Assembly (NCBI GenBank): GCA_004558305.1
Contig: SFDG01000052.1
Span: 1 to 17,363, forward strand
Length of the DNA stretch: 17,363 nt
Reading direction: 5' to 3'
Origin: Phocaeicola plebeius
GTDB taxonomy: Bacteria > Bacteroidota > Bacteroidia > Bacteroidales > Bacteroidaceae
The position numbers were made by a program, and so were the translations under genes. Positions 1-6,863 of this stretch are shown here, one piece after another (positions within the stretch are counted from its first letter, which is position 1; every line of letters begins with the position of its first letter). The notes below the pieces were generated by a model. That model did no database searches. It was not told the origin of the DNA and was given only the letters and a program-made list of their open reading frames with translations.

Positions 1-28
1 AAAAAATTTTAATTTATAAATTAAAAAA

Positions 29-56
29 CTCAAATTGTTCTAACTCAAGTTGTTCT
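29..56. repeat. Imperfect tandem direct repeat, period 15
   Basis: CTCAAATTGTTCT (29-41) is followed after two bases by CTCAAGTTGTTCT (44-56), which matches at 12 of 13 positions. It lies in the AT-rich left edge of the window. Its function is unknown; a protein-binding site or the end of an upstream gene is possible. Confidence 0.6.
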
Positions 57-222
57 TAATTCAGTCTCCTGGAGCCTATCGGGGCAGTGGACGGAAAAGG
101 GCCGTACGAGGGACGGTTTTGATAGAAAACCGACCGGTTTCCCGGCACTCAACCCCTCTCAGAAGCCTCAGAACAGGGTTTTACCCCCGATTTCGTTGGC
201 GCGTCGATAACTGAATCCGAAA

Positions 223-260
223 AATGAGATAGCTATGAATCAATGAGATAAGTATCGATT
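223..260. repeat. Two abutting 19-base imperfect direct repeats
   Basis: Positions 223-241 and 242-260 both begin AATGAGATA and share 14 of 19 bases, including TAT and AT later in the unit. Repeated short sites of this kind can be regulator or recombinase arm sites, but nothing here proves that. Confidence 0.55.
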
Positions 261-580
261 TTTGCAGATGAGGGACCAAATGGGGACCATTCGGCGAGGT
301 GTTTTTCAGGGTTTGGCGACGAAAATAGGGAGGATGCTATTTATAGTGCGTATAAATTAGGAGAGAAGGAGAAGTGGAAATGGAGCAGGAGAAATCCAGA
401 CAAGAGGCCTTAGGAGAAATGCAAATTGTGTTTGCGTATCTGTGCCCTGGAACGGCGACGGCAGAAGAACCTGAATATGGAAGGAGGTGATCAGAGAAGG
501 AAACAACTTGGGACAAAATGGACAAATTGCTTAAAAGATAAAAAAAAGAAGAAAACGTAGAATAAATGAATTATTATTTG

Positions 581-588
581 TATCTTTG
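581..588 (+). promoter_or_regulatory. Bacteroidota -7 promoter element upstream of yceD
   Basis: TATCTTTG matches the Bacteroides sigma-70-type -7 consensus TAnnTTTG. It lies 35 bases before the ATG at 624. No convincing -33 TTTG is present at the usual 19-21 base distance, so only the -7 half is supported. It would drive the yceD-rpmF transcript. Confidence 0.5.
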
Positions 589-623
589 TCGCCCGATTAT
601 AGTGTATTGCTGATTTGGGAACA

Positions 624-1205
624 ATGGATATATATAAGGTAGAGCTGAAGGATATGCGGGCCGATTCGTGTAGGTATGAATACGAGTTGGAGGACGCTTT
701 TTTCGAAGCCATCGAAGCTCCGGAAATCCAAAAGGGACATCTTCATGTGCAGTTGGATGTGAAGAAAGGCATTGGTGTGTACCATCTTTCTTTCCATACT
801 GAAGGGGTGGTCACCGTTCCGTGCGACCGCTGCCTGGATGATATGGACATCGATGTGGATACCGACAACTGGCTGGATGTAAAGTTAGGAGCCGACTACC
901 TGGACGAGGAAACCTGTATCACAGTGCCCGAAGAAGAAGGATACATTGATGTGGCATGGTTCCTGTATGAGTTCATTGAACTCAGTCTGCCCATGAAGCA
1001 TGTTCACGCTCCCGGTGAATGCAATCCGCAGATGATGGGCGCGTTGAACGAACACCTCAGCCACATGGCCGGCGATGATGATTTCGAGGCTACGGAGGCA
1101 GAGGAGGAACCTGAAAACGGCAACTTGACGGAGCGAGAGGACGGACAGCCTACCGACCCCCGTTGGGATGCCTTGAAAAGCATATTAAATAATAACAATA
1201 AATAA
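624..1205 (+). CDS. yceD: DUF177 / YceD-family protein
   Basis: This encodes a 193-residue YceD/DUF177 protein. The family is linked to 23S rRNA or large-subunit accumulation and is usually found next to rpmF, as here. Visible marks are the paired cysteines C67-D-R-C70 in the central domain, a further Cys in HAPGECNP (C133), an acidic linker at about residues 148-172, and the C-terminal DPRWDALKSI that closes Bacteroidota members. I chose the ATG at 624; an in-frame TTG at 615 would add only three residues and has no support. The stop lies nine bases before rpmF, so the two are almost certainly cotranscribed from the TATCTTTG promoter upstream. The biochemical role is inferred from the family and neighbourhood. 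The family call is firm. Confidence 0.88.
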   Translation: MDIYKVELKDMRADSCRYEYELEDAFFEAIEAPEIQKGHLHVQLDVKKGIGVYHLSFHTEGVVTVPCDRCLDDMDIDVDTDNWLDVKLGADYLDEETCITVPEEEGYIDVAWFLYEFIELSLPMKHVHAPGECNPQMMGALNEHLSHMAGDDDFEATEAEEEPENGNLTEREDGQPTDPRWDALKSILNNNNK

Positions 1206-1214
1206 TTAAGTAAA

Positions 1215-1400
1215 ATGGCACATCCTAAAAGAAGACAATCAAAGACCAGAACTGCAAAGAGAAGAACTCATGACAAAGCAGTTGCCCCTACTTTGGCTAT
1301 CTGCCCGAACTGTGGCGAATGGCATGTATATCACACTGTATGTCCCGCTTGCGGATATTACAGAGGTAAAGTAGCGATTGTAAAAGAAGCTGCTGTATAA
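1215..1400 (+). CDS. rpmF: 50S ribosomal protein L32
   Basis: This is a 61-residue bL32, the usual length. It begins MAHPKRRQSKTRTAKRRTHD, the basic N-terminus that binds 23S rRNA. It is the zinc-binding (C+) form, with two CxxC knuckles at C30/C33 (CPNC) and C43/C46 (CPAC). The gene follows yceD by nine bases, a classic pairing, and is followed by a hairpin terminator at 1453-1488 that separates it from fabH. Zinc dependence follows from the intact Cys quartet. The start is unambiguous. Confidence 0.97.
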   Translation: MAHPKRRQSKTRTAKRRTHDKAVAPTLAICPNCGEWHVYHTVCPACGYYRGKVAIVKEAAV

Positions 1401-1452
1401 GCAGGAAGGCTTCGAGTATTGAGAACATCTTTGCATGTTTCCGTGAAAGAAC

Positions 1453-1488
1453 AAAGCCGGAGGGGCCATTCGGCTCGTCCGGCTTTTT
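1453..1488 (+). terminator. Rho-independent terminator or attenuator after rpmF
   Basis: AAAGCCGGA (1453-1461) pairs perfectly with TCCGGCTTT (1478-1486), with a further GCC/GGC pairing inside the loop, and runs into a short T tract (1484-1488). It lies between rpmF and fabH, so it should end most yceD-rpmF transcripts. Because fabH, era and der follow on the same strand without an obvious promoter, partial read-through is plausible. Confidence 0.75.
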
Positions 1489-1524
1489 CTATGTGGATGC
1501 GTTGCAATGTAAAAAACAGAACTG

Positions 1525-2402
1525 ATGGAAAAAATAAATGCTGTGATTACAGGTGTCGGAGGTTACGTTCCCGACTATGTCCTGACCAACGACGAACTGT
1601 CGAGGATGGTGGATACCAACGACGAGTGGATCATGACCCGCATCGGCGTGAAGGAACGTAGAATCCTCAACGAAGAAGGACTGGGCACTTCCTATATGGC
1701 CCGTAAGGCGGCCAAGCAGCTCATGCAGAAGACAGCTTCCGATCCGGCTTCGATTGACTGTGTGATTGTCACCACGACGACTCCTGACTATCATTTCCCT
1801 TCCACGGCTTCGATTCTTTGTGACAAGCTGGGCCTGAAGAACGCGTTTGCTTTCGACCTGCAGGCGGCTTGCAGCGGCTTCCTCTATGCCATGGAGGTGG
1901 CTGCCGGCATGATTCAGAGCGGCCGTCACAAGAAGATCATCGTGATTCCATCCTCCGCACGGACGGTAAGGGATTGCCGTTTCTGCACATGAAGGCAGGC
2001 GGTTCGGTATGTCCGCCGTCTTACTTCACCGTGGACAACAAAATGCACTATCTGTACCAGGAAGGCCGCACGGTGTTCAAGTATGCCGTGTCGAACATGT
2101 CGAACGTAACGGCAGAAGTGGCTGAACGGAACGGACTGAACAAGGATACAATCGACTGGGTGATTCCCCACCAGGCCAACATGCGCATCATCGATGCGGT
2201 GGCTGCCCGTCTGGGTGTGCCCTTGGAAAAGGTGATGGTGAACATCCAGCGCTACGGAAATACCAGTGCAGGTACGCTGCCGTTGTGTCTTTGGGACTAC
2301 GAGAAGCACCTGAAGAAGGGAGACAACCTCATCTTCACGGCTTTCGGTGCCGGATTCACATGGGGCGCAGCGTATGTGAAGTGGGGCTATGATGGAAAAT
2401 AA
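1525..2402 (+). pseudogene. fabH: 3-oxoacyl-ACP synthase III (FabH), internal deletion with frameshift
   Basis: FabH condenses acetyl-CoA with malonyl-ACP to start fatty-acid synthesis. Here it is split between two frames. The first (1525-1992) gives the normal N-terminal half with catalytic Cys116 in AACSGF, running to HKKIIVI at about 1947. It then reads out of frame to a TGA at 1990-1992. The second frame resumes at the DSILRTDGKGLPF segment (from about 1944) and continues to 2402 with the catalytic His in PHQANMRI and the Asn in RYGNTSAG. The two halves total about 292 residues against roughly 330 expected. About 40 residues are missing, including the conserved FGDGAGA segment, so the lesion is a deletion of about 120 bases that also shifts the frame. 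The rest is well conserved, which suggests a recent event. A second fabH elsewhere would be needed for function. Confidence 0.85.
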
Positions 2403-3288
2403 GACGATGCACAAGGCCGGATTTGTCAATATCGTGGGCAACCCCAATGTGGGAAAGTCGACCCTGATGAACCTGTTGGTGGGCGAACGGATTTCCATTG
2501 CCACCTTCAAGGCACAGACCACGCGCCATCGCATCATGGGTATCCTGAACACCGACGATATGCAGATTGTCTTTTCGGACACACCGGGGGTGCTGAAGCC
2601 GAACTACAAGCTGCAGGAGTCCATGCTGAACTTCAGCGAGTCGGCCCTGGTGGATGCCGATGTATTGCTGTACGTCACGGACACCCAGGAGAAGACCGAC
2701 AAGAACGCGGACTTTCTGGAAAAGGTGCGGAAGGTGGAGGTCCCCGTCCTGTTGCTCATCAACAAGATTGACCTGAGCAACCAGGAGGAGCTGGTGAAGC
2801 TGGTGGAGGAGTGGCATGCCCTGCTGCCCGAAGCGGAAATCATTCCGATTTCAGCACAGGCCCGGTTCAATATCGATGTCGTCATGAAGCGTATCAAGGC
2901 CTTGTTGCCCGATTCGCCCCCGTACTTCGAGAAAGACCAGCTGACCGACAAGCCGGCCCGCTTCTTCGTCACTGAAATCATCCGCGAGAAAATCCTGCTT
3001 TATTACGACAAGGAAATACCGTATGCCGTGGAAGTGGTCGTGGAACAATTCAAGGAGGAAGCCAAAAGCATCCATATCCATGCGGTCATCTACGTAGAAA
3101 GGGAATCGCAGAAAGGCATCATCATCGGCCACCAGGGTAAGGCTCTCAAGAAGGTGATGACCGAAGCGCGCAAGACGTTGGAACACTTCTTCCGCAAGTC
3201 CATCTATCTGGAAACGTTTGTCAAGGTGGACAAGGACTGGAGAAGCTCCGACAAGGAACTCAAGAACTTCGGCTACCAGCCGGAGTAA
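2389..3288 (+). CDS. era: GTPase Era
   Basis: Era is a GTPase with a KH domain that binds the 3' end of 16S rRNA and helps 30S assembly. Counted from 2389 (299 residues), the G motifs are GNPNVGKS (17-24), the switch threonines in TTRHR (44-45), DTPG (64-67), NKID (125-128) and SAQ (155-157). The C-terminal KH domain has the GHQG loop at 247-250. The gene overlaps the end of the broken fabH by 14 bases. Three ATGs are possible, at 2389, 2392 and 2407. The last gives MHKAGFVNIVGN, the usual Bacteroidota start, with 293 residues, and lies just after the fabH stop, so it may be the real start. The next gene is der, a related ribosome-assembly GTPase, 31 bases on. No key residue is missing. Confidence 0.95.
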   Translation: MMENKTMHKAGFVNIVGNPNVGKSTLMNLLVGERISIATFKAQTTRHRIMGILNTDDMQIVFSDTPGVLKPNYKLQESMLNFSESALVDADVLLYVTDTQEKTDKNADFLEKVRKVEVPVLLLINKIDLSNQEELVKLVEEWHALLPEAEIIPISAQARFNIDVVMKRIKALLPDSPPYFEKDQLTDKPARFFVTEIIREKILLYYDKEIPYAVEVVVEQFKEEAKSIHIHAVIYVERESQKGIIIGHQGKALKKVMTEARKTLEHFFRKSIYLETFVKVDKDWRSSDKELKNFGYQPE

Positions 3289-3319
3289 TGTGTTAGAAAC
3301 AATCCAGTAGAAAAAGAAT

Positions 3320-4633
3320 ATGGGAAACTTAGTAGCAATCGTAGGACGTCCCAATGTGGGAAAGTCGACACTGTTTAACCGCCTGACCAAGACCCGTCAG
3401 GCCATCGTGAACGAACAGGCCGGTACTACCCGCGACCGCCAGTACGGCAAGTCCGAATGGCGGGGGAAAGAATTCTCGGTGGTAGACACCGGAGGATGGG
3501 TGGTCAATTCGGACGATATTTTTGAAGAAGAAATCCGCAAGCAGGTGGTGCTGGCCATGGAAGAGGCCGATGTCATCCTTTTTGTGGTGGATGTGAAAAA
3601 CGGGGTGACCGACCTCGATATGGATGTAGCGGCCATCTTGCGCCGTTCGAAGACTCCTGTCATCGTTGTGGCCAACAAGACCGACAACAATGACCTGCAG
3701 TACAATGCCCCCGAGTTCTACCGGCTGGGATTGGGTGACCCTTATTGTATCTCTGCCCTGAGCGGCAGCGGTACGGGCGACTTGCTGGACCTTGTCATGG
3801 ACAAGTTCCGGAAAGAGGCTGGCGAACTGCTGGAAGAAGACATTCCCCGCTTTGCGGTGGTGGGCCGCCCCAATGCCGGAAAGTCATCCATCGTCAATGC
3901 GTTTATCGGGGAGGAGCGCAATATCGTGACCGAAATTGCCGGTACCACCCGCGATTCTATCTATACCCGCTACGATAAGTTCGGATTCAACTTCTACCTC
4001 GTCGATACGGCCGGTATCCGCAAGAAGAACAAGGTGAACGAGGATCTGGAATACTATTCCGTGGTGCGCTCCATCCGGGCCATCGAGAATTCCGATGTCT
4101 GCATCCTCATGATCGATGCTACCCGTGGCGTGGAGGGGCAGGACCTGAACATCTTCTCCCTCATCCAGCGCAACCAGAAAGGACTGGTGGTGGTGGTCAA
4201 CAAATGGGACTTGGTGGAAGAAAAGACCACAAAGGTGATGAAGGGGTACGAGGATGCCATCCGCAACCGCCTGGCTCCGTTTACGGACTTCCCCATTATC
4301 TTCACCTCGGCAGTGACCAAGCAGCGTATCTTCAAGGTACTGGAAGCGGCACAGGCAGTCTATCAGGCACGTACGACCCGTATTCCGACGGCTCGTCTGA
4401 ACGAGGAGATGCTGCCGCTCATCGAGGCTTATCCGCCTCCTTCGAACAAGGGCAAGTACATCAAGATCAAGTATGTCACCCAGCTGCCGAACACACAGGT
4501 GCCTTCGTTCGTGTTCTTCGCCAACCTGCCGCAGTACGTCAAGGAGCCGTACCGTCGTTTCCTGGAGAACAAGATCCGCGAGCGCTGGCCCTTGAGCGGT
4601 ACTCCCGTCAACATTTTCATCCGTCAAAAATAA
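3320..4633 (+). CDS. der: Ribosome biogenesis GTPase Der (EngA)
   Basis: Der is the double-GTPase factor for 50S assembly. The 437-residue length is normal. The first G domain has GRPNVGKS (9-16), TTRDR, DTGG (56-59) and NKTD (119-122). The second has GRPNAGKS (182-189), TTRDS, DTAG (229-232) and NKWD (294-297). An RNA-binding KH-like domain follows from about residue 350, ending in PVNIFIRQK. All nucleotide motifs are intact. It follows era by 31 bases and precedes gpmI by 27 bases on the same strand, so they are probably one transcript. The similar openings of era and der (a P-loop within the first 25 residues) are family features, not a recent duplication. Confidence 0.97.
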   Translation: MGNLVAIVGRPNVGKSTLFNRLTKTRQAIVNEQAGTTRDRQYGKSEWRGKEFSVVDTGGWVVNSDDIFEEEIRKQVVLAMEEADVILFVVDVKNGVTDLDMDVAAILRRSKTPVIVVANKTDNNDLQYNAPEFYRLGLGDPYCISALSGSGTGDLLDLVMDKFRKEAGELLEEDIPRFAVVGRPNAGKSSIVNAFIGEERNIVTEIAGTTRDSIYTRYDKFGFNFYLVDTAGIRKKNKVNEDLEYYSVVRSIRAIENSDVCILMIDATRGVEGQDLNIFSLIQRNQKGLVVVVNKWDLVEEKTTKVMKGYEDAIRNRLAPFTDFPIIFTSAVTKQRIFKVLEAAQAVYQARTTRIPTARLNEEMLPLIEAYPPPSNKGKYIKIKYVTQLPNTQVPSFVFFANLPQYVKEPYRRFLENKIRERWPLSGTPVNIFIRQK

Positions 4634-4660
4634 GTATCAACTCTTTAAATAAATACGATT

Positions 4661-6175
4661 ATGGCTAAAAAAGCTCTTTTAATGATTCTCGATGGTTGGG
4701 GCTGCGGCGACCACCAGAAAGACGATGTGATCTTTAATACCCCGACTCCGTACTGGGACAGCCTGTTGGCACAGTATCCCCACTCGCAGTTGCAGGCCAG
4801 CGGCGAAAACGTAGGTCTGCCCGACGGACAGATGGGTAACTCTGAAGTAGGCCACCTGAACATCGGTGCCGGACGCATTGTTTACCAGGACTTGGTGAAG
4901 ATTAACCGCGCCTGTGCCGACAACAGCATCTTGAAGAACCCCGAAGTGGTGGCGGCTTTCAGCCATGCCAAGGAACAGGGAGTGGGCATCCACTTCATGG
5001 GACTGACTTCCAACGGAGGCGTTCACTCTTCACTGGAGCACCTGCACAAGCTGTGCGACATTGCCAAGGAGTATGGTCTGGAAAAGACTTTCATCCACTG
5101 CTTCATGGACGGTCGTGACACCGACCCGAGAAGCGGCAAGGGCTTCATCGAGGAACTGACGGCCCACTGCGCCAAGAGTGCAGGTACCATTGCTTCCATC
5201 GTTGGCCGTTTCTATGCCATGGACCGCGACAAACGCTGGAACCGTGTGAAGGAAGCGTACGACCTGTTGGTAGAGGGGAAGGGCAAGCAGGCTACCGATA
5301 TGGTACAGGCCATGCAGGAATCGTATGACAATGATGTAACCGACGAATTCATCCTGCCGATCAACAACGCAACGGTCGACGGTACCATCAAGCCGGGCGA
5401 TGTGGTGATTTTCTTCAACTACCGCAACGACCGTGCCAAGGAGCTGACCATCGTCCTGACTCAGCAGGATATGCCGGAAGAAGGCATGCACACCTTGCCG
5501 GGCCTGCAGTACTACTGCATGACACCGTATGATGCTTCGTTCAAGGGAGTACACATCCTCTTCCCGAAAGAAAACGTACAGAATACGCTGGGGGAATACC
5601 TGGCTGCCAGCGGCAAGACGCAGTTGCACATTGCCGAAACGGAAAAGTATGCCCACGTGACGTTCTTCTTCAACGGCGGCCGCGAAACGCCGTACGACAA
5701 CGAAGACCGTATCCTGGTGCCCAGCCCGAAGGTGGCTACGTATGACCTGAAGCCGGAAATGAGTGCCTACGAAGTGAAGGACAAGCTGGTGGAGGCCATC
5801 GGTACGCAGAAGTACGACTTCATCGTCGTGAACTATGCGAACGGTGATATGGTGGGCCACACGGGAGTCTATGCAGCCATCGAGAAGGCGGTAACGGCTA
5901 TCGACAACTGCGTGAAGGACACGGTGGAAGCTGCCAAGGCCAACGGCTATGAGGTCATCATCATTGCCGACCATGGCAACGCCGACCATGCGCTGAACGA
6001 AGACGGTACGCCGAATACGGCTCACTCGCTGAACCCCGTTCCGTTTGTGTATGTCACGGAGAACAAGGAAGCTCAGGTTGAGAACGGTGTATTGGCCGAT
6101 GTGGCTCCGTCTATCCTGCACATTCTGGGTATGGCCCAGCCTGCAGAAATGACGGGCAAGGACTTGATCAAGTAA
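4661..6175 (+). CDS. gpmI: 2,3-bisphosphoglycerate-independent phosphoglycerate mutase
   Basis: This enzyme interconverts 3- and 2-phosphoglycerate in glycolysis and gluconeogenesis in the cytoplasm, using two Mn ions and a phosphoserine intermediate. The 504-residue length fits the family. The likely metal site 2 ligands are D11, S61 (the phosphorylated serine in GNSEVGH), D437 and H438 (ADHGN). The likely site 1 ligands are D396 and H400 (GDMVGH) and H455. Substrate-binding elements include H122, RDTD (152-155), the GRFYAMDRDKRW region (182-193), NYRNDR (253-258) and K329. The ATG at 4661 gives MAKKALLMILDGWG, the typical start. It lies 27 bases after der, and a strong terminator follows at 6195. 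Confidence 0.97.
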   Translation: MAKKALLMILDGWGCGDHQKDDVIFNTPTPYWDSLLAQYPHSQLQASGENVGLPDGQMGNSEVGHLNIGAGRIVYQDLVKINRACADNSILKNPEVVAAFSHAKEQGVGIHFMGLTSNGGVHSSLEHLHKLCDIAKEYGLEKTFIHCFMDGRDTDPRSGKGFIEELTAHCAKSAGTIASIVGRFYAMDRDKRWNRVKEAYDLLVEGKGKQATDMVQAMQESYDNDVTDEFILPINNATVDGTIKPGDVVIFFNYRNDRAKELTIVLTQQDMPEEGMHTLPGLQYYCMTPYDASFKGVHILFPKENVQNTLGEYLAASGKTQLHIAETEKYAHVTFFFNGGRETPYDNEDRILVPSPKVATYDLKPEMSAYEVKDKLVEAIGTQKYDFIVVNYANGDMVGHTGVYAAIEKAVTAIDNCVKDTVEAAKANGYEVIIIADHGNADHALNEDGTPNTAHSLNPVPFVYVTENKEAQVENGVLADVAPSILHILGMAQPAEMTGKDLIK

Positions 6176-6194
6176 CATGGGGTATTGACCTTAC

Positions 6195-6256
6195 CAGACA
6201 CAGGTGCATACGGGGAAGCAAGCAGGCTGTCCGTATGGCCTGTGTCTGTTTTTTTT
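6195..6256 (+). terminator. Strong Rho-independent terminator after gpmI
   Basis: CAGACACAGG (6195-6204) pairs perfectly with CCTGTGTCTG (6239-6248). CATACGG (6207-6213) pairs with CCGTATG (6231-6237) above a small bulge. Eight T residues follow at 6249-6256. This ends the housekeeping transcript and separates it from the DUF3109 gene. Confidence 0.92.
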
Positions 6257-6267
6257 AGCAGAACAAA

Positions 6268-6849
6268 ATGATTCAGATACAAGATGTAGTGGTGAGCCTC
6301 GACGTGTTCCGCGAGAAGTTCCTCTGCGACCTGTCGGCCTGTAAGGGCGAATGTTGCATCGAAGGCGATGCCGGCGCACCGGTCGAGCTGGAGGAAGTGG
6401 CCCGGCTGGAGGAGGTGCTGCCCGCTGTCTGGGACGACTTGTCGCCCGAGGCCCGTGAAGTCATCGACCGTCAGGGAGTGGTCTATACCGACTGCGAGGG
6501 GGACCTCGTGACTTCCATCGTGAACGGAAAGGATTGCGTGTTTACATGTTACGACCGTCAGGGAGGCTGCTATTGTGCCATCGAGAAAGCCTATCGGGAA
6601 GGCCGGTGCAGCTTCTACAAGCCGGTGTCGTGCCATCTCTATCCCATACGGGTGGGCGACTACGGGCCGTACAAGGCGGTGAACTACCACCGGTGGGAGG
6701 TGTGCAAGGCGGCTGTCCTGCTGGGACGGAAAGAGAACCTTCCCGTCTATAAGTTCCTGAAGGAGCCGTTGGTACGCAAGTTCGGGGCCGAATGGTACGA
6801 GGAACTGGAATTGGTGGCCGAGGAACTGGCCAAACAGCACATGATTTGA
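6268..6849 (+). CDS. DUF3109 family Cys-rich protein
   Basis: This encodes a 193-residue cytoplasmic protein of the DUF3109 family, common in Bacteroidota and of unknown function. The conspicuous feature is its many cysteines: C20, C25, C29 and C30 near the start (CDLSACKGECC), C76, C90, C94, C101 and C103 in the middle (CVFTCYDRQGGCYC), and C114 and C122 (SCHLYPIRVG). The spacing resembles the YkgJ/zinc- or iron-cluster-binding group, so metal binding is likely but inferred. The gene starts just after the gpmI terminator and ends 14 bases before the protease gene, so it may lead that operon. No signal peptide is visible. The start at 6268 is the only sensible ATG. Confidence 0.88.
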   Translation: MIQIQDVVVSLDVFREKFLCDLSACKGECCIEGDAGAPVELEEVARLEEVLPAVWDDLSPEAREVIDRQGVVYTDCEGDLVTSIVNGKDCVFTCYDRQGGCYCAIEKAYREGRCSFYKPVSCHLYPIRVGDYGPYKAVNYHRWEVCKAAVLLGRKENLPVYKFLKEPLVRKFGAEWYEELELVAEELAKQHMI

Positions 6850-6863
6850 AAGAAACCGAAGAT

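Larger units (their letters stand above)
1..580. other. Intergenic region without a convincing gene
   Basis: No reading frame here looks like a protein of a known family. The first 60 bases are very AT-rich. A purine-rich plus-strand stretch covers about 355-560. A 36-codon frame at 380-490 and a minus-strand frame at 337-525 show no recognisable protein character. The region contains two pairs of imperfect direct repeats (29-56 and 223-260) and a hairpin at 114-132 (CGGTTTT / AAAACCG) that lacks a T tract. The words GGGACC and GGGGACC occur at about 271-288. It could hold the leader of the downstream operon or the edge of an old insertion; neither is shown. Confidence 0.5.

Noticed and set aside
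380..490. Plus-strand 36-codon frame starting MEQEKSRQEALGE
   Set aside because: It is short, has no homology I recognise, and its end overlaps the Shine-Dalgarno-like word. There is not enough support to call a gene.
481..492. Fragment of a 16S rRNA gene on the minus strand
   Set aside because: Only the 12-base GATCACCTCCTT matches; the flanking bases do not resemble the end of 16S rRNA.
337..525. Minus-strand frame of 62 codons in the left intergenic region
   Set aside because: It has no recognisable family, no promoter and no partner gene. Its low-complexity Ser-rich content looks like chance.
5030..6178. Open frame of 382 codons on the minus strand opposite gpmI
   Set aside because: It is a shadow frame; gpmI on the other strand keeps all metal ligands.
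6792..6863. Upstream start for the protease at 6792
   Set aside because: It overlaps the DUF3109 gene and would bury the lipoprotein signal that begins at 6864.
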